19,033 bases of DNA from NCBI GenBank assembly GCA_038214135.1, contig JBBQSD010000123.1, positions 1-19,033 on the forward strand, in the 5' to 3' direction. A program made the position numbers and the translations under genes. A model generated the notes under the pieces. It was not told the origin of the DNA, did no database searches, and worked only from the letters and a program-made list of their open reading frames with translations. Shown here piece after piece: positions 1 to 6,585 of the stretch; position 1 is the stretch's first letter; each line of letters opens with the position of its first letter. The DNA comes from JANLSE01 sp038214135. Lineage in GTDB: Bacteria > Chloroflexota > Chloroflexia > Chloroflexales > Roseiflexaceae.

Positions 1-19
1 CAAGTTTGCCTCTACATGG

Positions 20-38
20 TATAATAATGTACATTATT
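20..38 (+). promoter_or_regulatory. -10 box overlapped by a 16-bp perfect palindrome (probable TA operator)
   Basis: TATAAT lies at 20-25. It overlaps a perfect 16-bp palindrome, AATAATGTACATTATT, at 23-38, just upstream of the toxin-antitoxin pair that starts at 85. A -35 box would fall before the window, so only half the promoter is visible. Antitoxins of this type usually bind a palindrome over their own promoter; that this palindrome is such an operator is inferred. Confidence 0.55.
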
Positions 39-52
39 CAGAGATCAATCAC

Positions 53-86
53 GTAGCTCTATGTAGCTCTATTAGGGTAGCTCTAT
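53..86 (+). repeat. Three direct repeats GTAGCTCTAT leading into the antitoxin start
   Basis: GTAGCTCTAT occurs at 53-62, 63-72 and 77-86. The third copy supplies the first two bases of the antitoxin ATG. There is no clear Shine-Dalgarno sequence here, so the repeats may take part in translation control or protein binding. That is inference. Confidence 0.6.
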
Positions 87-303
87 GACGACATTGTTGG
101 AACAGGCATTTGCGGAAGTAGCTACACTTCCAACTCAGGAACAGGAAGCGCTTGCTGCCTGGATTCTGGAAGAGCTCAAATCTGATCGCCGATGGTCGCA
201 ACTCTTGGCCTCATCATCGGATGTCCTTGAACAATTAGCAGACGAGGCTTTAGCTGAATTTCGTGCTGGACGCACGCAGGTGCTCGATCCTGAAAAACTA
301 TGA
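85..303 (+). CDS. Small antitoxin of a type II toxin-antitoxin pair
   Basis: A 72-residue acidic, mostly helical protein with a ParD/RelB-like size and composition: an early LPTQEQEALAAWILEEL helix and a C-terminal stretch ending in DPEKL. It resembles from memory the small antitoxins that precede RelE-type toxins in cyanobacteria and Chloroflexota. Its TGA stop (301-303) overlaps the ATG of the next gene (300-302), the usual translational coupling of an antitoxin-toxin operon. The palindrome over the upstream -10 box suggests autoregulation. I see no definite DNA-binding fold, so the antitoxin role rests mainly on size and on the downstream toxin-like partner. No Shine-Dalgarno supports the start, but no earlier in-frame start is visible. 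Confidence 0.6.
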   Translation: MTTLLEQAFAEVATLPTQEQEALAAWILEELKSDRRWSQLLASSSDVLEQLADEALAEFRAGRTQVLDPEKL

Positions 304-564
304 TCTCGCGCACCACTGAACGCTTTCGTATTGCCCACGAAGCATTGCCGGAAGCCATCCGTCGGCAGGCCCGCGATGCGTACCGGCTCTTTCGACAAAA
401 TCCAGCACATCCGAGTTTGCGATTTCGACAAGTCCACCCCACACGCCCGATCTACTCAGCCCGCATCAACCTCCATTACCGTGTGCTTGGCATCCGCGAC
501 GCCGATACCATTCTGTGGTTTTGGATCGCATGATGAGTACGAGCGACTGCTTGCCCGATTATAA
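300..564 (+). pseudogene. RelE/ParE-like toxin, frameshifted near the C terminus
   Basis: The protein read from 300 (ISRTTERFRIAHEALPEAIR..., then RLFRQNPAHPSLRFRQVHP and YSARINLHYRVLG) has the pattern of RelE/ParE-superfamily mRNA interferases: a helical N terminus followed by beta strands carrying basic residues. It ends at 531-533 after ...ILWFWIA. The expected family ending, WFWIGSHDEYERLL, continues in the +1 frame from 523 to a TAA at 562-564. Restoring one extra GGATC after TGGATC (GGATCGGATCG instead of GGATCG) rejoins the two halves exactly, so a 5-bp slippage deletion is the simplest explanation. As written the toxin has 77 residues and lacks its last strand/helix. It could be inactive, tolerated because the toxin is dead, or a sequencing error. 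Confidence 0.65.
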
Positions 565-583
565 ACTGCATACATAGCTCTGC

Positions 584-592
584 TGCTATAAT
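584..592 (+). promoter_or_regulatory. Extended -10 promoter candidate for sthA
   Basis: TGCTATAAT fits an extended -10 (TGnTATAAT) at 584-592. No good -35 lies 17 bases upstream, as is common for extended -10 promoters. It would start transcription near 599, giving a leader of about 118 bases before the sthA ATG. Confidence 0.4.
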
Positions 593-716
593 GGGCCTAC
601 CGATCAGAATCCTGTGCGCGCCCTTGCCTGTCCCAATCAGGCCGTGTACTGCGGGGTAATCGGTATTGTGCAGCAAACGCTCGACGGTGCGCCATGTGGC
701 GACGTTGGAGGATGGT

Positions 717-2123
717 ATGTCGGAGTTTGATTATGACCTGCTCGTGATCGGCTCTGGGCCGGCTGGGCAGCGTGCGGCCATTCAGGCGGCCAAGCTCGAT
801 AAGCGCGTGGCGATTGTTGAGCGCAAGGTGGTGGTAGGCGGCGTTTGCATTAATACTGGAACGATTCCAAGCAAGACGCTGCGTGAGGCGATTCTGCATC
901 TCTCGGGCTATCGCGAACGTGGCCTCTACGGTGCTTCCTATACCGTCAAGCAGCATATCACCATGAGCGATCTGCTGTTCCGCACTGAACATGTGATCAG
1001 CCATGAGATCGATGTGACCCGCTCGCAACTGTTGCGTAACCGGGTCGAGACGATTGCCGCCGAGGCATCCTTCGTTGGCCCGCATACGCTGCGCCTGAAC
1101 GATATTGTTGGCCATGGCGGGCGTGATGTCACAGCTGCTAATGTCGTGATTGCGACTGGGACGAGCGCGACCAAGGATGGCCATATTCCGTTTGATGAGC
1201 AGCGTATTCTGATCAGCGATGATATGCTGCGCCTGGAAACTCTGCCGCGCACCCTGGCGGTGATCGGTGCCGGTGTGATCGGGCTTGAATATGCCAGTAT
1301 GTTTGCCGCGCTTGGCGTGCGGGTGACGCTGATCGACAAGCGGCCACGGCTGTTGTCGTTTGTTGATGCCGAGATCATGGAGACATTGGCCTATCAGTTG
1401 CGCCAGAATCGCGTCACACTACGGCTGAATGAAGAGGTCTCGAATATCGAACTGTTCACCGATGAACATGGAGATCGGGTGAAGATCCACCTGGGCAGCG
1501 GCAAACAGATCGTTGCCGAAAAGGCTTTATATAGTATTGGGCGCACGGGGGCGACAGGTGCGCTGAATCTGGCAGCTGCTGGCCTTTCGACCGATGACCG
1601 TGGGCGGTTGGCCGTTAATGCCTTCTATCAGACGAATGTGCCGCATATTTATGCCGTTGGCGATCTGATCGGCTTCCCCAGCCTGGCCTCAACATCGATG
1701 GAACAGGGGCGGCTGGCGGCCTGCCACGCATTTGGGGTTCCGACAAAGAGCGTGCCTGAGTTGTTCCCTTATGGAATCTATACCATCCCAGAGATCTCGA
1801 CTGTTGGGCGCAATGAGGAAGAACTCACCGAGCAGGGTGTCGCGTATGAGATTGGCAAGGCGCAGTATCGTGAGATCGCCCGCGGCCAGATTATGGGCGA
1901 TAGCACTGGTTTGCTGAAGCTGATCTTTCATGCCGAAACACGGGCGCTGCTTGGCGTGCATATCATCGGTGAGGGGGCCAGCGAGCTGATTCATATTGGA
2001 CAGGCCGTGCTGGCGTTTGGTGGCTCAATCGACTATTTTGTTAGTACGGTGTTCAACTACCCGACACTGGCCGAATGCTACAAGACCGCCGCCTTCGATG
2101 GGATTAACCGCTTGGGCGGGTAG
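717..2123 (+). CDS. sthA: Soluble (Si-specific) NAD(P)+ transhydrogenase
   Basis: A 468-residue flavoprotein of the pyridine nucleotide-disulfide oxidoreductase family that transfers hydride between NADPH and NAD+ in the cytoplasm, balancing the two cofactor pools. The FAD-binding GSGPAGQ is at residues 12-18 and the second dinucleotide-binding GAGVIG at about 184-189. Around the usual redox site the sequence is GGVCINTGTIPSK: Cys44 is kept but the second Cys of lipoamide dehydrogenase/mercuric reductase is Thr49. This C(x4)T form is typical of transhydrogenases (the mycobacterial SthA has the same NTGTIPSK) and argues against a dehydrogenase complex E3. Length matches the family (about 466). 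Start chosen at ATG 717 because GGAGG (707-711) lies 5 bases upstream; the frame is open further 5' to 666 without a ribosome site. Confidence 0.93.
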   Translation: MSEFDYDLLVIGSGPAGQRAAIQAAKLDKRVAIVERKVVVGGVCINTGTIPSKTLREAILHLSGYRERGLYGASYTVKQHITMSDLLFRTEHVISHEIDVTRSQLLRNRVETIAAEASFVGPHTLRLNDIVGHGGRDVTAANVVIATGTSATKDGHIPFDEQRILISDDMLRLETLPRTLAVIGAGVIGLEYASMFAALGVRVTLIDKRPRLLSFVDAEIMETLAYQLRQNRVTLRLNEEVSNIELFTDEHGDRVKIHLGSGKQIVAEKALYSIGRTGATGALNLAAAGLSTDDRGRLAVNAFYQTNVPHIYAVGDLIGFPSLASTSMEQGRLAACHAFGVPTKSVPELFPYGIYTIPEISTVGRNEEELTEQGVAYEIGKAQYREIARGQIMGDSTGLLKLIFHAETRALLGVHIIGEGASELIHIGQAVLAFGGSIDYFVSTVFNYPTLAECYKTAAFDGINRLGG

Positions 2124-2130
2124 TAATGAT

Positions 2131-2294
2131 CCCCTCTTCCCCTAACCCCCTCATTTCAGGTGAAGGGTTTTCTCAAGCCGTTGCTTATTCCCCTCTCCCC
2201 CGCCCCTCCCCCACAGGTGGGGAGGGGTGCGAAGGGTTTGTAAGAGGTTAATTTCCCCTCTCCCCGGCGTGGGAGAGGGGTTAGGGGAGAGGGG
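2131..2294. repeat. MITE-like C/G-rich repeat with terminal inverted repeats
   Basis: The left end CCCCTCTTCCCCTAACCCC (from 2131) and right end GGGGTTAGGGGAGAGGGG (to 2294) are inverted copies apart from a one-base bulge. Inside are two hairpins: 2203-2211 with 2219-2227 (9 bp, 7-base loop) and 2255-2264 with 2271-2280 (10 bp, 6-base loop). Related hairpins occur at 9693-9739 and 18859-18960. It follows the sthA stop directly and may also act as its transcript 3' end. No coding sequence. Confidence 0.7.
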
Positions 2295-2416
2295 AATTGA
2301 TCCAATGGCAAACCACTTGCGCCCAACGTTTTGATAATCGATGGTGCCCGCATTGGGCAGCATTGCCCGTCAAGGTGGGCGTATGCGATACATCGTACCC
2401 TGCCGCTTGCCCAACG

Positions 2417-2425
2417 TGTTATGAT
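2417..2425 (+). promoter_or_regulatory. Extended -10 promoter candidate for the 2541 gene
   Basis: TGTTATGAT fits TGnTATAAT with one mismatch. Transcription would begin near 2432, leaving a leader of about 110 bases that contains the heptamer repeats. There is no supporting -35. Confidence 0.3.
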
Positions 2426-2501
2426 AGCCACATCGAATCCATCGCACAATAGATGCCCATGCGCCCGTGCCACACACCGATTGATGAAGAGCACCTTTGC
2501 G

Positions 2502-2526
2502 TCGGCTATCGGCTATCGGCTATCGG
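2502..2526 (+). repeat. Heptamer tandem repeat TCGGCTA, 3.6 copies
   Basis: TCGGCTA is repeated head to tail at 2502-2508, 2509-2515 and 2516-2522, with TCGG following. It ends 15 bases before the ATG at 2541. The same heptamer occurs four times at 18969-18996. Confidence 0.85.
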
Positions 2527-2540
2527 ATGAGAGTTCGCCA

Positions 2541-3122
2541 ATGTCACACGATACGACCAACACCAAGCTTATCGCGCTGCTGGCGGAATATGCCGCTGGT
2601 ACGCTGGATTCTGCTGCGCTGCGCGAACGGCTGGAATCGCCATCGCTGCGGGATGCGCTGCGTGTGCTCGTTGGAAAAACCCTGACCACCGTGCAGGGTG
2701 ACCAGATTAGCGTTGGGAATATCGCGGATGCCAAGGGTGTCGCAATCGGTGCTGATGCATTGGCAATCGGCGAGATCGTTGTGTATATCACCCATCGTGT
2801 GCAAGGCAACCAGACGACGTTCAGCGGCCCAGTGACAGGGCCAGTCTTCTCGGGGACGTTCAGCGGCCCAGTGACGATCTATGGCTCCCCGCCAGCTCAG
2901 ACGCCTACACCCGAATCTCGCACACTAACCCCAACTGCTGCTGCCCTCAAACGTGCCACACTTGAACGCCGGATCGCTGCCCTCACCGAAGAATACACGG
3001 CCATCAGCCAACAGATCGAGACGACCATTGATGCAGCACAGAAACTGCGTCTTGAACGCAAAGCCGCTGATCTGCTGGCCGAGATTGCGCGCACCGAGGC
3101 CGAGATTCAGGGGATAGATTGA
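2541..3122 (+). CDS. Putative adaptor: short beta-repeat segment plus C-terminal coiled coil shared with the SIR2 protein at 8676
   Basis: A 193-residue protein in three parts. Residues 1-50 are helical (LIALLAEYAAGTLDSAALRERL). Residues about 53-115 hold hydrophobic/Gly repeats (GDQISVGNIADAKGVAIG, then TFSGPVT twice) that suggest a short beta-solenoid or stacked-hairpin segment; from memory such ISVGNI/VAIG segments accompany STAND and caspase-like conflict proteins in Chloroflexota. Residues about 131-191 are a charged coiled coil nearly identical to the tail of the 329-aa SIR2-like protein (8676-9665). No catalytic motif is visible, so an adaptor or recruitment role is inferred from the shared tail and its place before the SIR2/STAND gene. 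Start: ATG 2541; the ribosome site is weak (GAGAG near 2529), and the frame continues upstream through repeat DNA unlikely to be coding. Confidence 0.7.
   Translation: MSHDTTNTKLIALLAEYAAGTLDSAALRERLESPSLRDALRVLVGKTLTTVQGDQISVGNIADAKGVAIGADALAIGEIVVYITHRVQGNQTTFSGPVTGPVFSGTFSGPVTIYGSPPAQTPTPESRTLTPTAAALKRATLERRIAALTEEYTAISQQIETTIDAAQKLRLERKAADLLAEIARTEAEIQGID
2931..3113 (+). repeat. 183-bp direct repeat, copy 1 (coiled-coil module)
   Basis: Aligns without gaps to 9486-9668 with 160 of 183 matches by hand (about 87%). The last 39 bases before the Gln/stop codon are identical. It encodes the C-terminal coiled coil of the 2541 gene. Confidence 0.85.
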
Positions 3123-3196
3123 CAGAGTGGCGGCAGCAAAGGGGTGTAACAGAATGTTCTGCATTGCGGCAGCGTTGGCATGGCGATGGGGTAGGG

Positions 3197-3261
3197 GTGG
3201 TTCGCGAACCGCCCACCATATGCGCCATTGCCGGTCATGGAGGGCGGTTCGCGAACCGCCC
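3197..3261. repeat. Two TTCGCGAA-centred palindromes
   Basis: GGTTCGCGAACC lies at 3199-3210 and the perfect 20-bp palindrome GGGCGGTTCGCGAACCGCCC at 3242-3261. They fall in the non-coding gap between the 2541 and 3430 genes and could form hairpins in either strand. A decayed relative (GGTTCGTGAACAACC) lies at about 8061-8075, again between genes of this module. Function is unknown: dispersed repeat, terminator or protein-binding site. Confidence 0.7.
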
Positions 3262-3331
3262 CACCGGCCATGATTGGTCGTTGCACCATCGCATGCAGAA
3301 GAATCCGTCACACCCGCAGCAATGGAATGTA

Positions 3332-3361
3332 TTGACAAGGCATAACCTGAACAAGTACTAT
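3332..3361 (+). promoter_or_regulatory. Sigma70-type promoter of the SIR2/STAND receptor
   Basis: TTGACA (3332-3337) is followed after 18 bases by TACTAT (3356-3361). Transcription would start near 3368, about 60 bases before the ATG at 3430. The consensus -35 makes this one of the better promoter candidates here; it implies the receptor is transcribed separately from the 2541 gene. Confidence 0.6.
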
Positions 3362-3429
3362 CAGCAATATATAACACAGCACTTCGTTCTTCCATTATAC
3401 GCTTAGGATGCTTGTTCGAGGCAACCACT

Positions 3430-6400
3430 ATGACCGTGCTTACGCCCATGCAGATTCCAACGGAGCTGATCGAGCAGATTGAGCGCGGCAATGTGCTCCT
3501 GTTCATCGGTGAGCGACTCAGCCACGATCTGCATGGCGAGGCGGTGCTTGATCGCCTGACTACCGAGCTTGCCAAGCGCGCCGACATCGACGATTCGCAT
3601 TCGTTATCGTTCCCTGAGGTGGCGCAGGCCTACGAAGATGCGCGCGGTCGCCAGGCGCTGGTCGAATTTATCTGCACTCGCATTGAGGCAATCGGCGCTG
3701 CACCGCAACTGGCCCACCAACTGATTGCTGGATTGACACAGTGCAGCGTGCTGGTGACGACAACCCTGAGCGGGCGCTTGGAGCGGGCCTTTCGTGAGGC
3801 TGGCCGCAAGCTCCAAGTCGTGATCCGCAATGAGGATATTCCATTCGAGGATGAACATGTTGCCCAGTTGTTTAAGTTGCGCGGTTCGCTGGATCGACGT
3901 GACACGCTGGTTCTGACCGAAGATGATAACGAGCAGTTCTTCGAGTCCCAGGAGAGCCTCTCGGTTGTGCTTCAGGGCTATCTGGCGCGCAAGACGATTC
4001 TGTTCATTGGTTATGATCTGGCCGATGAGCATTTCAAACGGCTGTATAGCAAGATCACCACTGCGCTCGACCAGTTTCCACGTCGGTCGTATGCATTTGG
4101 TGAGACGCCGCCACCAAGTGTTGCCCGCTGGTGCAAGCGCAAGGGCGTCGATGTCGTCGCGGTCAACACGACCGATTTCCTGCAGGCGCTTACTGCTGAA
4201 CTTGCTGCGCGCACCCGCCCGCCAGAGATGATCGCTAAACGTGCGCTGCCACCCGATGTACCACTGCCGGATCAGCCCTATAAACTGCTCGATTATTATG
4301 AGGCTGGCGATGCGGCGATCTATTTTGGCCGCGAACGTGACATTCTGACGCTGAGTTCGCTCATCCACGCCCATCGTCTGGTGTTGCTATATGGCGCTTC
4401 CGGTGTCGGCAAGACATCGCTGCTGCTGGCTGGTGCCGCACCGCGCCTGGCGCAGCAGAACCAACCATATGAGACGATCTATGCCCGTGCGTTGGAAGAC
4501 CCTGCGCTTGCTATTCGCCGTGCAGTGGCTCGCCGGATTCCCGATGCTGCACTGCCGCAGGATGGGCCGCTGGTCGATTTTCTGGCCGCAGCAACCAGAG
4601 CATGTGGCCGTCCACTCGTGCTGGTGCTCGATCAGTTTGAGGAGTTCTTCATCCGGCTCAGCCCACAGTTTCGTGCAGCATTCACCGCCGAGCTAGGGGC
4701 AATCTGCGATGCACCCGATCTGCCGATCAAGGTGGTACTGAGCCTGCGCGAGGATTGGCTGGCTTCAATCAACGAACTGGAGCGGCGCATTCCCGAGGTG
4801 TTCCGCAACCGGATGCGTGTCCTGCCGCTCTCGCGCATCCAGGCTAGCCAGGCGATCACCGCCCCGATTGAACAATTGGGTGTGAGCTACGAGCCAGCGC
4901 TGGTCGAGCAATTGCTCAACGACCTGGCTGGCAGTGCGAATGCGGAGATCATGCCACCACAGCTGCAACTGGTCTGTAGCGCACTCTATCGCCGCTTGCC
5001 AATCGGTGAGCGGACGATCACATTGGCTGGTTATACGCAGATCGGCGGGGCACGCGGCGTTCTGCAACAGTATCTCGACGATGAGCTGATCCGTTTGAGC
5101 CGCGACGACCGAGCATTGGCGCGGGCATTGCTGACCGAACTGGTGACATCGCAGGGCACTAAGGCCGTGCGTAGCGCCGCTGAACTGGCACTGGCGCTCG
5201 ACACAACCCCTACGACCCTCACGCCAGTGCTGGATCGGCTGATTGGCGCACGGCTGCTGCGGGCGATTGAGCGCGAGGATGGCGTGCCAGCCTACGAACT
5301 GGCCCACGAATACCTGATCCGTGAGATCGAGCTAGAGGCCGATACCAAGACGCGCAAGCAGGCCGAAGAACTGATCCGCCAGGAGGTCGATAACTGGCAG
5401 CGCTATAGCACACTACTGGCCGCCGATAAATTGGCGCTGATCAACGATGTGCGCGTGGTCCTGCGGCTTGGCCCCGAAGCACAGGAGTTGCTGCTGCGTA
5501 GCGCACTGGAAGTCGGCGATGAGATCGCCTACTGGCTGGGGCGCATGGACGATACGGCGCAGCGGGCGCGTGTGCTGGCAGACAAGGCTCGTACACGCAT
5601 ACCCGTAGTGCGCCAACGAACGGCGGAAGTGCTGGGAACTCAGGATGTACCAGAGTCGGTCGAGCCGCTGCTGGCTTTGGCACTCAGCGATCCCGATTTG
5701 GTAGTGCGTCATTCCGCCCGAACGAGCTTGACCAAGCTCAACGAACAGCGCCCAACGATTGTCGAACGGCTAGATAAAAAAGCTGCGTCTAAACAACGAG
5801 ACGAGCGTAAAGCAGCCCTGGAAGCCCTAATACATTTGCCACTGCGCGAATTACCAGTGAGATTACGCCGACCTGTCCTGGCCACACGGGTGCGGGTGGA
5901 GGTTGCGCAGTTCGCTCAGGCCAGTGTTGCAACACCAACGCGGCGTGCGGTGGTGACAGTTGCCGGCATTCTTGGTGTGGTCGCCCTACTGGCATTCATT
6001 ATTGGGTATAACACCTATTTCATAGCACTGCGCCCCTCAATGTTTCCAAGGGAGCAGAACGAGATCGTCATCCGGCGTGGGCTGCCATTCTTGCCCTTTT
6101 TCAGTGTAGTGGAGGTCGATACTGGGTTTGACGTAACGCAGATCTCGCAACCGCAGACAGCCGCGTTTAGCGGGCAGCAACTCTGGGGTGCGTGGGCCAT
6201 TCGTGGCAAGCGCGAGTATGATCAATGGGGTAAAGATCTAGCAGTCAATCTCGATGTCGAGGATGGCCTGCCGCTGCTGTGGTATATGGATCAGGATGAG
6301 GGACTAAAGTGGTTATTCGAAGCACTAAAATCAAGCGACGTGTATGGGAGCGGACAAGCTGAGATGGTCGGGGCAGCTCTGTTGAGGCATCCCGCTCATT

Positions 6401-6585
6401 CAAGTGTGCAACAAGAAGAGCTTCTAAATGCGCTTCTGACACTCCTCAAAGACAATAATAGCAATGGTCGCTACTACGTTATCAATGCTCTTGGGTCGGG
6501 GTTACAGAACCCGCAGTTTAGTGATAGCGCACGAGTCGTCGATGCGTTACTGCCGCTCCTTCAAGATAGTAATATCAGTGTTTGA
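3430..6585 (+). CDS. SIR2-like / STAND NTPase / transmembrane / HEAT protein (ends at a TGA inside the HEAT array)
   Basis: 1051 residues to the first stop. Residues about 8-260 are a SIR2-like domain (LLFIGERLS 23-31, FIGYDLADEHF 192-202), but the usual TTNYD is TTTLS (110-114) and the catalytic HGS is RGS (151-153), so NAD hydrolysis is doubtful. A STAND/AAA-type NTPase follows: Walker A GASGVGKTS (322-330), Walker B LVLDQFEEFF (about 399-407), then LSLREDW and a winged-helix-like region. HEAT-like helices (about 710-790) lead to a transmembrane segment at about 840-862, preceded by basic residues, so the C-terminal part probably lies outside the membrane. STAND proteins are switch-like sensors that fire an effector domain. 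The stop TGA 6583-6585 falls where sister repeats encode Arg, and the frame continues to 7947. ATG 3430 chosen because GAGG (3418-3421) is 8 bases upstream. Confidence 0.82.
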   Translation: MTVLTPMQIPTELIEQIERGNVLLFIGERLSHDLHGEAVLDRLTTELAKRADIDDSHSLSFPEVAQAYEDARGRQALVEFICTRIEAIGAAPQLAHQLIAGLTQCSVLVTTTLSGRLERAFREAGRKLQVVIRNEDIPFEDEHVAQLFKLRGSLDRRDTLVLTEDDNEQFFESQESLSVVLQGYLARKTILFIGYDLADEHFKRLYSKITTALDQFPRRSYAFGETPPPSVARWCKRKGVDVVAVNTTDFLQALTAELAARTRPPEMIAKRALPPDVPLPDQPYKLLDYYEAGDAAIYFGRERDILTLSSLIHAHRLVLLYGASGVGKTSLLLAGAAPRLAQQNQPYETIYARALEDPALAIRRAVARRIPDAALPQDGPLVDFLAAATRACGRPLVLVLDQFEEFFIRLSPQFRAAFTAELGAICDAPDLPIKVVLSLREDWLASINELERRIPEVFRNRMRVLPLSRIQASQAITAPIEQLGVSYEPALVEQLLNDLAGSANAEIMPPQLQLVCSALYRRLPIGERTITLAGYTQIGGARGVLQQYLDDELIRLSRDDRALARALLTELVTSQGTKAVRSAAELALALDTTPTTLTPVLDRLIGARLLRAIEREDGVPAYELAHEYLIREIELEADTKTRKQAEELIRQEVDNWQRYSTLLAADKLALINDVRVVLRLGPEAQELLLRSALEVGDEIAYWLGRMDDTAQRARVLADKARTRIPVVRQRTAEVLGTQDVPESVEPLLALALSDPDLVVRHSARTSLTKLNEQRPTIVERLDKKAASKQRDERKAALEALIHLPLRELPVRLRRPVLATRVRVEVAQFAQASVATPTRRAVVTVAGILGVVALLAFIIGYNTYFIALRPSMFPREQNEIVIRRGLPFLPFFSVVEVDTGFDVTQISQPQTAAFSGQQLWGAWAIRGKREYDQWGKDLAVNLDVEDGLPLLWYMDQDEGLKWLFEALKSSDVYGSGQAEMVGAALLRHPAHSSVQQEELLNALLTLLKDNNSNGRYYVINALGSGLQNPQFSDSARVVDALLPLLQDSNISV

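Noticed and set aside
2151..2494. Minus-strand frames over the C/G-rich repeat
   Set aside because: Pro/Ser/Gly-rich translations of repeat DNA with no conserved features.
3119..3406. 95-codon frame between the adaptor and the receptor
   Set aside because: Runs through the TTCGCGAA palindromes and promoter; low-complexity His/Trp-rich translation and no ribosome site.
3412..3429. Upstream TTG start for the SIR2/STAND receptor
   Set aside because: It would cover the GAGG ribosome site (3418-3421) that is correctly placed for ATG 3430.
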